Assembly (NCBI GenBank): GCA_963781285.1
Contig: CAWAFI010000025.1
Location: 1 to 64,000, forward strand
DNA length: 64,000 bases
Reading direction: 5' to 3'
Source of the DNA: CAIWHR01 sp963781285
GTDB taxonomy: Bacteria > Pseudomonadota > Gammaproteobacteria > Burkholderiales > Casimicrobiaceae
Positions 8,347 to 16,380 of the stretch are shown one piece after another. Position numbers and translations under genes: made by a program. The notes beneath the pieces are model-generated. The model was not told the DNA's origin and did no database searches. It saw only the letters and a program-made list of their open reading frames with translations. Within the stretch, counting starts at the first letter, position 1; the number at the start of each line of letters is the position of its first letter.

Positions 8347-9048
8347 ATGCTTCCAGTTACCACCGCCCTAATCGTCGCTAACGTGGCGATGTTCCTCTTA
8401 CAGTCCGTTGCACCCGGAGTGCAGGTCCCGCTCGCGCTGTGGCAGCTCGGTGGCGCTCCGGCTGGTGCAGACGTGAGTTTCGGACTGTGGCAGCTCGTCA
8501 CCTACGGCTTCCTGCACGGCAGCTTGCTGCATCTTGCGTTCAACATGTTTGCGCTATACATGTTCGGCGGCGCGGTCGAACGGGTATTTGGCGCTCGTCG
8601 CTACCTGACGTATTACCTCGTCTGCGTCGTTTCTGCCGCGTTCACGCAGCTTGTCTTCGCCAGCGTCAGCGGAACGTTCTATCCGACCGTCGGCGCTTCC
8701 GGGGGCGTCTTCGGGCTGTTGCTGGCTTACGCGATATACTTCCCGAATAATCGCGTCATGCTGTTGTTCCCGCCGATACCCATGCCGGCGCGGGTGTTCG
8801 TCGTGATCTATGCGGCTTTGGAACTGTATCTCGGCATTACCGGCACGCAGAGCGGCGTCGCTCACTTCGCCCATCTGGGTGGCATGATCGGCGGCTTCGC
8901 GATGTTGCGCTATTGGCGCGGTCCCGGCGGCTGGCGTCGGCTGGTACGCTGGGCCCCGGCCTCCGGCGGGGCGTTTTCTTTGGGCCTCCGAGCCACTTAT
9001 GTACGTTCCCGCACAGACAAACAATGCCGGTTGGCGTGCACTGTGTAA
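8347..9048 (+). CDS. rhomboid family intramembrane serine protease
   Basis: This 233-residue protein has six predicted membrane segments. The catalytic Ser lies in VGASGGVFG (about 116-124) and the catalytic His in AHFAHLGGMIGGFA (about 172-185). LHGSLLHLAFNMFALYMFG is the conserved H...HxxxNM loop and helix. Rhomboids cut substrate helices inside the membrane. ATG at 8335 is an alternative start. The frame runs about 30 codons past the usual C-terminus and straight through a terminator hairpin at 8953, so the original stop codon may have been lost. Confidence 0.9.
   Translation: MLPVTTALIVANVAMFLLQSVAPGVQVPLALWQLGGAPAGADVSFGLWQLVTYGFLHGSLLHLAFNMFALYMFGGAVERVFGARRYLTYYLVCVVSAAFTQLVFASVSGTFYPTVGASGGVFGLLLAYAIYFPNNRVMLLFPPIPMPARVFVVIYAALELYLGITGTQSGVAHFAHLGGMIGGFAMLRYWRGPGGWRRLVRWAPASGGAFSLGLRATYVRSRTDKQCRLACTV
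8953..8980 (+). terminator. rho-independent terminator inside the rhomboid frame
   Basis: GCCCCG pairs with CGGGGC over an eight-base loop, followed by G, four T, C and T. It overlaps the last codons of the rhomboid open frame, which is unusual. Confidence 0.55.
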
Positions 9049-9097
9049 TTGTCGATTTGCGACATCTTACGGATACGATTTGGGACGAGTGACTATC

Positions 9098-9325
9098 ATG
9101 AAACACACGTTGCTGAGGGAAATCAATCAGGATATGGCGTTGCGGGCGACACGTCGCAATTTTCATGCTCTGGATGTGGTACACGATCGGGCACGAATCC
9201 AAGGCGGCAATTGGAAGATGCAGGGATTTCGGCGTTCCGGGCCGGTTTACGACGTGGCCGAGTGCGAGATGTCGATTGCTGAGTTCATGGCCGATACGCA
9301 AGAGCGCGACGACATCGTTGACTGA
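9098..9325 (+). CDS. hypothetical small protein
   Basis: This 75-residue frame starts MKHTLLREINQDMALRATRR and ends MADTQERDDIVD. It is soluble, acidic at the C-terminus and has no Cys pair, signal peptide or known motif. The ATG at 9098 follows GAGTGACTATC, a weak ribosome site. It could be a real small gene or a chance frame. Confidence 0.35.
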   Translation: MKHTLLREINQDMALRATRRNFHALDVVHDRARIQGGNWKMQGFRRSGPVYDVAECEMSIAEFMADTQERDDIVD

Positions 9326-9450
9326 CTTTGCACCACCGCTCCGTTGACCTGCCTCGGGACCGGCCGCCACACGATCAGCGCACCGTGGTGACGTAGGCCA
9401 AACGGCTGATGGGCAACCCCGCCAAGCGCGTTCCCTCGGGCGAATCGGTC

Positions 9451-9873
9451 ATGGACATTATCCTTCAGCGTGTCGATGTTTGGGCGGCGAGTGTCGAAGA
9501 CAAACCCGGGGGCCTTGCCGGGGTGCTGGCTGCTCTGCGCGACGCGGGGGCAGACCTGCTATTCATCATTGCGCGGCGTGCCCCGCAAGAACCCGGCAGG
9601 GGTGTGGTGTTCGTCACGCCGCTACAGGGTGATCGGGAAATCGCTGCCGCCGCAGAGGTCGGTTTCAACGTTACCCAATCCCTGCACTCGGTTAGAGTCT
9701 TGGGCCGCGACCGACCGGGCGCTGCCGCCGAATTGACGCAGAAACTCGCTGACGGGGGGATCAATCTTCGCGGATTCTCCGCCTCGGTGAGCGGCAGCCA
9801 GTTTGTCGCATACGTCGCGGTGGACTCGCTGGACGAAGCCAATCAGGTAATGACGATCCTGACAAGAGCCTGA
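9451..9873 (+). CDS. ACT-domain protein
   Basis: This 140-residue protein has two ACT-like halves. The first is EDKPGGLAGVLAALRDAGADL (about 16-36, the beta-alpha loop that binds amino acids) and the second is GRDRPGAAAELTQKLADGGIN (about 90-110). Both carry the D.PG ligand-loop pattern. ACT domains bind amino acids or similar ligands and regulate enzymes; no enzyme domain is attached, so it may act as a stand-alone sensor. The start at 9451 was chosen over 9409 because the first beta strand begins there. Confidence 0.75.
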   Translation: MDIILQRVDVWAASVEDKPGGLAGVLAALRDAGADLLFIIARRAPQEPGRGVVFVTPLQGDREIAAAAEVGFNVTQSLHSVRVLGRDRPGAAAELTQKLADGGINLRGFSASVSGSQFVAYVAVDSLDEANQVMTILTRA

Positions 9874-10324
9874 CGCCATGCTGCGGGTCGCAGGCGCTTC
9901 AATTCGGCTCCCCTGTGATGTAGTGTTCGAGTTGTTGGATGACGAATTCTTGCTCCGAGATGGTGTCTCGCACGAGGTGAAAATGGACCACTACGGTATC
10001 AGCGCGATTCACTGGAACGCGAACCTCGGCGAGATCGACGAGGTGCAGTTGCACAAGGTCGTGCGGGAGGAGCACGAAGGCGCGTTTGCCCTTAGGCATG
10101 GAGAACCGGCTTGGTGCGCCGATGTTGCAAGTCTCATCCGTGGCGGCGACACCGTTGGGTAATGGTGGCCACCGGTCCGGGCAGCTACAGGAACACGGAC
10201 CGCGTCGGCATCAACGTCAAGATCGGCCGGCACGAGTATCTATACAGTCACACGAAGGACGGGGCGCCGACCACCGCTTTGACTGACCTGCCGCGTTACG
10301 ACAGGCCGGTCGATCGGATCGCGT
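9874..10324. other. ambiguous region with two opposing open frames
   Basis: A plus frame (9878-10162) and a minus frame (9899-10099) overlap. Neither has a recognisable domain, and base usage does not separate them. A further plus frame around 10164-10320 (VGINVKIGRHEYLYSHTKDG) is open but lacks a clear start and end. The region runs directly into a truncated aquaporin, so it is probably decayed. Confidence 0.3.
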
Positions 10325-10615
10325 ATGCGGCCAGCATGGGTTGGCGGCCTCGTCGCAGCCTACATTACCGGGGCCTATTGGTTCACGGCGTCGACATCGT
10401 TTGCCAATCCGGCAGGCACGCTGGCTCGAGCCGCCTCGAACACGTTCGCGGGGATTCGACCGGCAGACGTCCCCGGCTTTGTAATCGCCGAGTTGATAGG
10501 CGCTGCCATTGCGACGCTATTCGTCCGCTGGTTATATCGAGCGCCAGCACAGGTGATCCTCACGCAGGCGGGGGTTCCTCCAACCATTGGCGAAGGGCGC
10601 CTGCCGGACGCGTAA
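10325..10615 (+). pseudogene. truncated aquaporin (MIP) C-terminal fragment
   Basis: The frame reads YITGAYWFTASTSFANPAGTLARA, which is the last part of an aquaporin-family channel including the second NPA box (normally NPAxTxAR), followed by the last membrane helix FVIAELIGAAIATLFVRWLY. Only about 90 of roughly 230 residues remain. The upstream sequence in the same frame shows no first NPA box. It is therefore a pseudogene. The short variant with TASTSFANPA is known to me from aquaporins near arsenic genes, but none are seen here. Confidence 0.7.
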
Positions 10616-10926
10616 GGCCGAGAGGGCGCAATCCGCGTGGAGCCGAGTGGTCGAAAGACGACTCCGCGAAGTGGAAGTTGGATGATCCGCGGGTCAATTT
10701 CGCGGTATCCGCTCGCGGCTCGTGCTATGCCACCTTGACCAGACTCCGCGCGATAATGCTGGGAATAGCGCCAAGTCCCCCTGGGGACGCCATCTAAAGC
10801 GGTTGCACGATTCGCGGACGGTAGGAGAGCGCCTGGCGCGATGAGGCGCTTCTTCCAGGTGCTACCGCGCGGGGGATCGTCGCTCCTGCGTTGATCTGCG
10901 CGGTCGGGTTCCGACGAGACTGCTAT
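10616..10926. other. intergenic, weak hairpin only
   Basis: A stem AGCGCCT...AGGCGCT (about 10829-10850) followed by TCTT could be a weak plus-strand terminator. Nothing else is recognisable in these 311 bases. Confidence 0.35.
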
Positions 10927-11088
10927 TCAACCACTGCCGGACCGCGTAATCGTGACGTCGGAATAGTGGTCAAGGCTCTTTTGTGCGTGCCGCGCCGCGC
11001 GGTCTTGATCGCCGGCCATTCGCAACAGGATCAAGACGAATAGAAGGACAATCCCCCAGGCGACCAGTCCCAAGAAGATCCAGTCCAT
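10927..11088 (-). CDS. small single-pass membrane protein, TOMM-flanking paralog 1
   Basis: This 53-residue protein begins MDWIFLGLVAWGIVLLFVL, one membrane helix, and ends in a polar tail with KSLDHYSDVTITRSGSG. A paralog with the same start (MDWI.LGLVAW) and the same tail (YSDVTITRSG) lies at 16100-16258 on the same strand, so it is almost certainly a real gene although very short. It lies 139 bases downstream of the SagB-type gene. The charged stretch between helix and tail suggests a cytoplasmic C-terminus. Its role is unknown. Confidence 0.7.
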   Translation of the reverse strand: MDWIFLGLVAWGIVLLFVLILLRMAGDQDRAARHAQKSLDHYSDVTITRSGSG

Positions 11089-11227
11089 ATGCGCGCCCCA
11101 AGCAAACGACGGCGCATTTTCGCGGCGCGGCGAGGGTGCATGTTTGTGCCAGATCAAGGAAAGGGCGCGATCGCACGCCCGTAGCCCGCAATGTGAATGA
11201 ACCTTCCACACCGGAACGGACGAACAA

Positions 11228-12133
11228 TCACCCGGCCGGCACACCGACTGTGGTGAGCAGCAACGCGATCTCATTTCGTCCATCTACCGCCAAGAACTGC
11301 TCGATCGCGTCGTCCATGAAGCCAGCGATTGCGCAGACACCGAGACCCATGGCCTCGCCGACGAGGTACAGGTTCTGCCCGAGGTAGCCGACATCCATGC
11401 ACATGTACCGATAGCCCCGTTCGCCATATTTCCATCGCAGGCGGTCGAAGCAGCCGGTGACAAGAACGACGACCGGGGCCGTCTCAAGTTGCTGCTGGCC
11501 GAGGGACACGCCGCGCAGATAAGTCCCGAAGTTTCCCGTCCGCAACCGCTCCAGCGCATGGTCGGCGGTGTGGTAGTGATAGAGCCCGGACGGCACACCC
11601 TCGACCGCCTGGATCGAGAGGTAAACCTCCGGAACCTGGAGTCCGCCGCACGACGGGAATGTTCGCAGCGGCAACCTGGCATAACCGTATCCGAGCGTAC
11701 GTCCGGTGATTCCGCAAGCGTAATGGATCAACGTCGCAACCTGCTGCAGCGTAAGTGCCGTCGTGGCGTAGTCCCGTCGCGAGCGCCGGCGTTCCAGCAC
11801 GTCACCGATGTTTCCCTCCAGCGTGCCTGACGGCAAGAGGTGGATCCGCTCCGCTCCCGGATACGACTTCACGATTGGAATGGGGGCGAACACACCCTGG
11901 TCGGTCTCCGGCGCCGCGGGAGCAGCCATGCTCGGCGATGCGGCACTTTGCAGGCAGCGCGTCTTGACTCGCTCGTTATAGAGCGTGCTAATCTCAGTTT
12001 CCCAATAGCGCTCGCCTACCGCGACGTCGCGGACGAGTCGCAGAAGCTGGCCGGTTTCGTACTGGGACAGTGACTCGACCAGAAGGGCGAGTTCGCGTCG
12101 CGCGTTATCCGATGCTGTTTCAGCGTCGTTCAT
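11228..12133 (-). CDS. SagB-type FMN-dependent dehydrogenase of a TOMM cluster
   Basis: This 301-residue protein belongs to the SagB/ThcOx branch of the nitroreductase fold, which oxidises azolines to azoles in thiazole/oxazole-modified peptides using FMN. Key signatures are RRSRRDYA at the FMN site, FPSCGGLQVPEVYL (family PSGG.R.PxE), GLYHYHTADHALERL and WKYGERGYRYMCMDVGYLGQNLYL, then GLGVCAIAGFMDD. The start overlaps the preceding gene by 14 bases (ATGAACGACGCTGA), which points to translational coupling. It is the last gene of a four- or five-gene minus-strand operon. An upstream in-frame codon at 12214 lies deep in the neighbour and is unlikely. Confidence 0.9.
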   Translation of the reverse strand: MNDAETASDNARRELALLVESLSQYETGQLLRLVRDVAVGERYWETEISTLYNERVKTRCLQSAASPSMAAPAAPETDQGVFAPIPIVKSYPGAERIHLLPSGTLEGNIGDVLERRRSRRDYATTALTLQQVATLIHYACGITGRTLGYGYARLPLRTFPSCGGLQVPEVYLSIQAVEGVPSGLYHYHTADHALERLRTGNFGTYLRGVSLGQQQLETAPVVVLVTGCFDRLRWKYGERGYRYMCMDVGYLGQNLYLVGEAMGLGVCAIAGFMDDAIEQFLAVDGRNEIALLLTTVGVPAG

Positions 12134-12875
12134 CGGTAGGTTCAGAAAGCACGAGCACGGAGAGCGTTCCGAGCTCAACGCCATCGGCTTCGATCGCGCG
12201 ATCAACATCGACATCGGTGAACTCGGTGTACACGTCGATTTCGATAGCGAGCGCGTGCGACGCGCGCATTAGCGCTTCGAGCACCCGCCCTGCGTCAAGC
12301 AGGGTGCGCCGGTATCCGCGCGGGCCAAGCAGGAGATCGTTGCGCGCGAACCAGCCAAGCAGGAACAGGGTGACACCCGGCCGAACGCGCAGCCCCCGCC
12401 CCATGACGCACAGTGCGGCATCGAGCAGCGACGTGTCATCCTTTTCGAGGTTCTTCAGTGCGGCAAACCGGCCGTTCAAGGGTTCCCAGGCGAGCAGCCT
12501 CTCGCCCAGCCGCGCGCGCACCTCGACCGCGTAGAACGCTTCGGCATCGAGTGATGACGTCGACAGCGCGAGAATTCGCTGTACATGCGTCGGAACGACA
12601 ACACCTTCGCCGCTGTCCCCGGCGGCCGATAAGGTGGCCGCCCGCTTCATGCATTCGAAGCGGAATTCTTGTGCATTTGTACGTGCGGCTAATAGCCCCG
12701 CTGCCTTCGACGCATACAGCTTGCTGTTCACGTGATACAACTCGGCGATAGAGGTGCTTGGCGAAACCGGCCTCTGGATGTAATCCTGAAGGCTATCGGC
12801 GGCGAGGCGCGAGACCTTCCCCGGCCAATGGAGCGCCGAGTAGGCAAGCGTATCGAAAACCTTGCTTGTCTTCAC
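12120..12875 (-). CDS. stand-alone nitroreductase-fold partner of SagB
   Basis: This 251-residue protein lacks the N-terminal RRSxR FMN motif, but its C-terminal third (LLGWFARNDLLLGPRGYRRT then LLDAGRVLEAL) parallels the KYGxRGYRYxxLDxGxxxQNL segment of SagB proteins. SIAELYHVNSKLY near residue 45 resembles the N-terminal region of paired SagB proteins. In many bacteria two such domains are fused in one chain; here they are separate, touching genes. It may be a non-catalytic dimer partner of the SagB protein. The YcaO stop is three bases upstream. Function is inferred from position and partial motif match. Confidence 0.75.
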   Translation of the reverse strand: MKTSKVFDTLAYSALHWPGKVSRLAADSLQDYIQRPVSPSTSIAELYHVNSKLYASKAAGLLAARTNAQEFRFECMKRAATLSAAGDSGEGVVVPTHVQRILALSTSSLDAEAFYAVEVRARLGERLLAWEPLNGRFAALKNLEKDDTSLLDAALCVMGRGLRVRPGVTLFLLGWFARNDLLLGPRGYRRTLLDAGRVLEALMRASHALAIEIDVYTEFTDVDVDRAIEADGVELGTLSVLVLSEPTDERR

Positions 12876-12878
12876 ACG

Positions 12879-14297
12879 TTACGGGAAGGGCAGTGGCAAC
12901 TTGTTGAACGCATCGTATGCAAGCGGTTTCGCATCCAGCCCAAGCTTGCGCCGCATCGCGCAATATCGAGGATGACCCAGCATCGGCTCGGCGGGGACCC
13001 ATGCGGTGGTCAACTCTGGAATGAGTACCTTGACCACGCAGGCGCCTGGCCAGCACGCCGAATCGAGTCGAATTACCACCGGATCGATGTGATCCCTGGC
13101 AAGCCAGGCGGAGACAGCCGACCATTCTGCGTCGAGACTCGAATCGGCCAGTGCGGGGATGTCGTCCCACGAAATTGGATCCCCGCTCATGTACCAGTCG
13201 AGCTGCGGGTGGTTCTCGCGGTACCCGTAATACACGGTTGCATCGAGGAAATCGTGCATAGCCTCACGGTTGCTGCCGGCCTGGATATCGAGGCTCGGCT
13301 CGCTTTCAAGCTGCCGGAGCACGCTCTTGCACTGACCGACCTCGAACAACGCCTGCGTAAGCGCGCGCTCTTTCGTGCTCCATGCTCCACCACCGGCAAG
13401 AAACGAAAGCGACGCACGCGATTGGTCGAACGCGGTGACGGTGATGACGGGTAGTGGCCCGTCCAGGGTGTTCAGGAAAACATGCACTCCACTTACGAAG
13501 GCGCTCGACATGCGTCTTTGCACGCCAAGTCGATCGCGCAGGAAGGACGCGACGTCGACGCTAATCCGGCGGGGTGGGATACGGCACACCCATCCGACAT
13601 TGATTGCATCGCGCTCGGCCACTTCGTACAGCGCATGCAGAATCGCCCGTCGGTCGTCAGAATGGAAAGCCAGGCCACCGGTCGTAGGGTAGCCGATCGG
13701 CACTTCGCCGGGCAGGCGCTCGTACCACAACAACACGAGCTGGGCGGGTACCAGTACGGGTTCGCCCGTCAGCATTCGAGTACCGCGGATCCAGCGCACC
13801 CGGCTCTGCGGCGTGAACGGCCGCCACCGAAATCCGGGGGCAGCGTACTGCTCCGGTGCGAACAACGGCAGGCGGTCAGGGGGAATTGCCGCGATGCACC
13901 GTCGCTGCAATTCGTCGTAGCTCGCGAAGACGAGTTCGGGGAGAACATGCTGGTAATGCAGGATTGCGAGCAGGCGCTCCGCCGCCTCGCCCAGTGCGCC
14001 CGTGACGGCCTGGACGAGAGTCGCGCCTTTGCCGCCCGCCGGGACCAGCGGCGCCTGGCCCGCCATCGGGCGCGACTCCACGTCCGGCATCAGCGCGGCC
14101 AACGGAGAGTGTCGGCACGAAGCGCTGTAGAGCCCGAGATCCGTCGTCTCCGGCCGGTGCACGTTCAGCGCCAGCACGGGGCCGAGACGGCGGTTGTAGG
14201 CACGCGAGACGCTGCGCAGTGCCGCAGCCTCGTTGTCGCCGTAGACGCCCTCGAAAAGCTCCAGCCGCTCGTTCAGGTAGGTGGTCTCAAGCCGCAT
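12879..14297 (-). CDS. YcaO-domain azoline cyclodehydratase (TOMM D protein)
   Basis: This 472-residue protein has the YcaO ATP-binding acidic motifs GALGEAAERLLAI (about 100-112) and ALYEVAERDA (about 220-229). It ends in KLPLPFP, a C-terminal PxPxP motif that marks YcaO proteins forming azolines in TOMM pathways. With a leader-binding E1-like partner it would use ATP to cyclise Cys, Ser or Thr side chains on a precursor peptide. The start ATG shares its A with the TGA of the E1-like gene (TGATG); GTG at 14300 is an alternative. It is the central enzyme of the cluster. Confidence 0.93.
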   Translation of the reverse strand: MRLETTYLNERLELFEGVYGDNEAAALRSVSRAYNRRLGPVLALNVHRPETTDLGLYSASCRHSPLAALMPDVESRPMAGQAPLVPAGGKGATLVQAVTGALGEAAERLLAILHYQHVLPELVFASYDELQRRCIAAIPPDRLPLFAPEQYAAPGFRWRPFTPQSRVRWIRGTRMLTGEPVLVPAQLVLLWYERLPGEVPIGYPTTGGLAFHSDDRRAILHALYEVAERDAINVGWVCRIPPRRISVDVASFLRDRLGVQRRMSSAFVSGVHVFLNTLDGPLPVITVTAFDQSRASLSFLAGGGAWSTKERALTQALFEVGQCKSVLRQLESEPSLDIQAGSNREAMHDFLDATVYYGYRENHPQLDWYMSGDPISWDDIPALADSSLDAEWSAVSAWLARDHIDPVVIRLDSACWPGACVVKVLIPELTTAWVPAEPMLGHPRYCAMRRKLGLDAKPLAYDAFNKLPLPFP

Positions 14298-15409
14298 CAC
14301 GATGCCCGTTCCGCGGCGAGCGCGGGCACCACGGGCCTTGCAACCGATGTCGCGTGGTTACACACCGGGCAGCGCGGTAGGCGCAGCACGTCCTCGACGT
14401 CGATCTGCATCTGCTCGAAGTCGATAAACATCGCGCGGCCGCAAGCGAAGCTTGCTCGGCCGAGCAACCTGTGAACGGCCGCCAGGGTGGCATGGCCGGC
14501 AACGATGTCGGCATGAGCGGGCAAGCCCGGGAAGAACGACGATGCGCCACGTTCCGCGATGTGACGGCGATACCGGTTCATCATTCCGGCACTGGGCGTC
14601 GATGCGGTTGCCAGCGTCCGGAAGTCGTTGTAGCAGGCGGTGTAGGGCGGCTCGAACAAGGGCCCGACAATGCCGAAGTCGCCGTCGATCACCACGTGCA
14701 GCCACGCCTTCTGGCGCCGCAGCGCGAACCGGTTGACAAGATGTGCAAGGCGCAGGTTCACCTGCTCGAGGGCGAGGATCGCTAGGTCGCATTCCGCGAT
14801 CGCGTCGTCCACTACGACTGCGAGCTCCTGACCGCCGATCGCCTGCACTTTCGCATTGCCATGCTGCAGTTCACGAGCCAGGGCTTCAGCAGCGGTCGTG
14901 GCGGAATCTCGATCCCGGTCGCCACCAGATCGTGTGAACTGGGACCAGACGCGGTCCACCGGACGGTCATCAATGAGTCGGATGCATCCGACGCCGTGCT
15001 GGATCAGGCTTTCGCCGATCCGCGAGCCAACCGGGCCGCAGCCGAACAACGTTACGGCGCAACGGCTTACTCCCGTCGCACCTTGGAACGCATAGCGAAG
15101 ATACTGCTCGACTGGGTGCTGATCGTCCGGGGTGAGGAAGCCGCGCTCGAGGAGCTGATTCACGAACGCGACAGCATCGGTCGCACGAGAGCCGCCTGCC
15201 GCGGCCAGCAATTCATCATAGGTCACCGGACCTTGCAGCAGAGGCCCGACCACTCTCGCGATGACGCCTGTCATGTCGGCATCGCGCAGGAGCTCGGAAG
15301 GTCGGGAGCGGGTGCCGAACTGAATCAGGACTTCATCGTCACTCAGCAAGACGAAGTCGAGGCCGGAACTTATGCGCAGCCGAGAGGACGGCGAACTCGC
15401 CGCTTGCAT
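14297..15409 (-). CDS. TOMM precursor leader-binding E1-like protein (C protein)
   Basis: This is a 370-residue protein. Residues 1-90 should form the RiPP recognition element, a winged-helix leader-binding domain (SSGLDFVLLSDDEVLIQFG). Residues 110-340 form a ThiF/E1-like fold with the nucleotide loop LFGCGPVGSRIGESL and the family signature GPLFEPPYTACYNDF. The C-terminus has LPRCPVC, half of the structural zinc site. It presents the precursor to the YcaO enzyme. A longer frame begins at 15493 but overlaps the preceding small gene; ATG at 15409 begins just before the first beta strand and was preferred. Translation is coupled to YcaO by TGATG. Confidence 0.9.
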   Translation of the reverse strand: MQAASSPSSRLRISSGLDFVLLSDDEVLIQFGTRSRPSELLRDADMTGVIARVVGPLLQGPVTYDELLAAAGGSRATDAVAFVNQLLERGFLTPDDQHPVEQYLRYAFQGATGVSRCAVTLFGCGPVGSRIGESLIQHGVGCIRLIDDRPVDRVWSQFTRSGGDRDRDSATTAAEALARELQHGNAKVQAIGGQELAVVVDDAIAECDLAILALEQVNLRLAHLVNRFALRRQKAWLHVVIDGDFGIVGPLFEPPYTACYNDFRTLATASTPSAGMMNRYRRHIAERGASSFFPGLPAHADIVAGHATLAAVHRLLGRASFACGRAMFIDFEQMQIDVEDVLRLPRCPVCNHATSVARPVVPALAAERAS

Positions 15410-15464
15410 GATGACAGGTGCGTCAGACACGATTGGCGCCCGACGCACCTGGGCGTACAGGTCG

Positions 15465-15734
15465 CTATTTCTGTCCCGGCTGGCTCGCGCCACGCATGTT
15501 GGTAATCTGCTCGCCCATTTGCCTTACGAGCGCGGCTTGACTCTTTAGCACATCCACCTGCTTCGTAAGGAAATCGGCTTGGATCACTGTAAGGATTCCG
15601 ACCTCGCGGGGATCGATCTCCGTGACGTGGTCGAACGGATTCCACCATCCGGTCGCCCATCCGATGTGCCATCCAATCCAATTCTTGATATTGGGAGAGA
15701 CCTGCTCCGGATTCGGTATATGCGAAATAGGCAT
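15465..15734 (-). CDS. 89-residue Trp/Gly-rich small protein, candidate TOMM precursor
   Basis: This is the first gene of the TOMM operon, with a GAGAGGA ribosome site before ATG. The sequence starts MPISHIPNPEQVSP, continues NWIGWHIGWATGWWNPFDHV (five Trp, five Gly), then an amphipathic helix (FLTKQVDVLKSQAALVRQMG) and the tail EQITNMRGASQPGQK. It has no Cys, and only a few Ser and Thr, so it lacks a classical TOMM core. Position and size favour a precursor, with the Trp/Gly segment or the tail as possible core. It could instead be an accessory or immunity factor. I know no named family for it. Confidence 0.6.
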   Translation of the reverse strand: MPISHIPNPEQVSPNIKNWIGWHIGWATGWWNPFDHVTEIDPREVGILTVIQADFLTKQVDVLKSQAALVRQMGEQITNMRGASQPGQK

Positions 15735-16099
15735 TGGAGTCCTCTCTATTCGGTGAGACTGCGTTCATTGGCAGTGAATTGGCCTGCCGCTTGTATCATA
15801 CATTAGATCCGCCACAAGAAAAAAGACCCGCCGCGGCTTCTTTCCTCGGACCGGTCCGCGCTCTTGGCGCGATCGCGAAAGGTGCACAGGGGCAGGGCGA
15901 AGAAAGAAAACTCCTGCGATTTTCTGCGCGGAGCAACCGCGCTGCTGTTTCTCTGAGGGGAGACGCTGGCGGAGACCCTGACCACGTTCCCACGAGGTCA
16001 ACCGGCGCCGAGCCGGCATCCGGGTGACGGCCGGATTGCGGGGACCAACGAAGACCCCGCAGCGGGGGCGGGACCTGTTTGCGCGACCGGGCACGAAGG
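15735..16099 (-). promoter_or_regulatory. probable promoter region of the TOMM operon
   Basis: On the minus strand TATGAT (plus 15795-15800) lies about 60 bases before the first gene and is a fair -10 box; no good -35 is seen at normal spacing. The sequence just upstream on the minus strand is unusually T-rich. The rest of the 365 bases contains no convincing gene in either strand; a frame covering it is Arg/Pro-rich and looks like noise. Confidence 0.35.
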
Positions 16100-16258
16100 T
16101 TATTCGCCGGACCGCGTGATCGTGACGTCCGAATAGGGGTCGATGCGCTTTTGTTCGTGGCGCGCGCCGCGGTCTCCGCGGCCGGACACGCGAATCAGGG
16201 TCAGCACGAATACAAGGCCGAGCGCCCAGGCGACCAGGCCCAACACGATCCAGTCCAT
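16100..16258 (-). CDS. small single-pass membrane protein, TOMM-flanking paralog 2
   Basis: This 52-residue protein starts MDWIVLGLVAWALGLVFVLT (membrane helix) and ends KRIDPYSDVTITRSGE. It matches the protein at 10927-11088 in its first ten residues (one substitution) and in the YSDVTITRSG tail. A GAGGGA ribosome site lies seven bases upstream. The conserved polar tail after a variable linker suggests a binding function. The paired position around the TOMM genes suggests either a local duplication or a link to the pathway such as immunity or membrane tethering; neither is proven. Confidence 0.75.
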   Translation of the reverse strand: MDWIVLGLVAWALGLVFVLTLIRVSGRGDRGARHEQKRIDPYSDVTITRSGE

Positions 16259-16380
16259 AGGTTTCCCTCGCCGCGTGGTCCCCCAAGCGGCGCATTCTGC
16301 CACCGCACTGACGACGACGCTAGCGCGCGGCCGTGTTGCCGTTAAGCGCAACGGCTAGGTCGCGGGTAGGAAATCTGCCG

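Noticed and set aside
9899..10099. Minus-strand 66-residue frame opposite a plus-strand frame
   Set aside because: Neither strand shows a domain or strong ribosome site, so I could not choose and reported the stretch as ambiguous.
15765..16295. Long minus-strand frame upstream of the TOMM operon as an alternative precursor
   Set aside because: It is Arg/Pro-rich throughout, overlaps the small membrane gene in another frame and has no leader-core layout.
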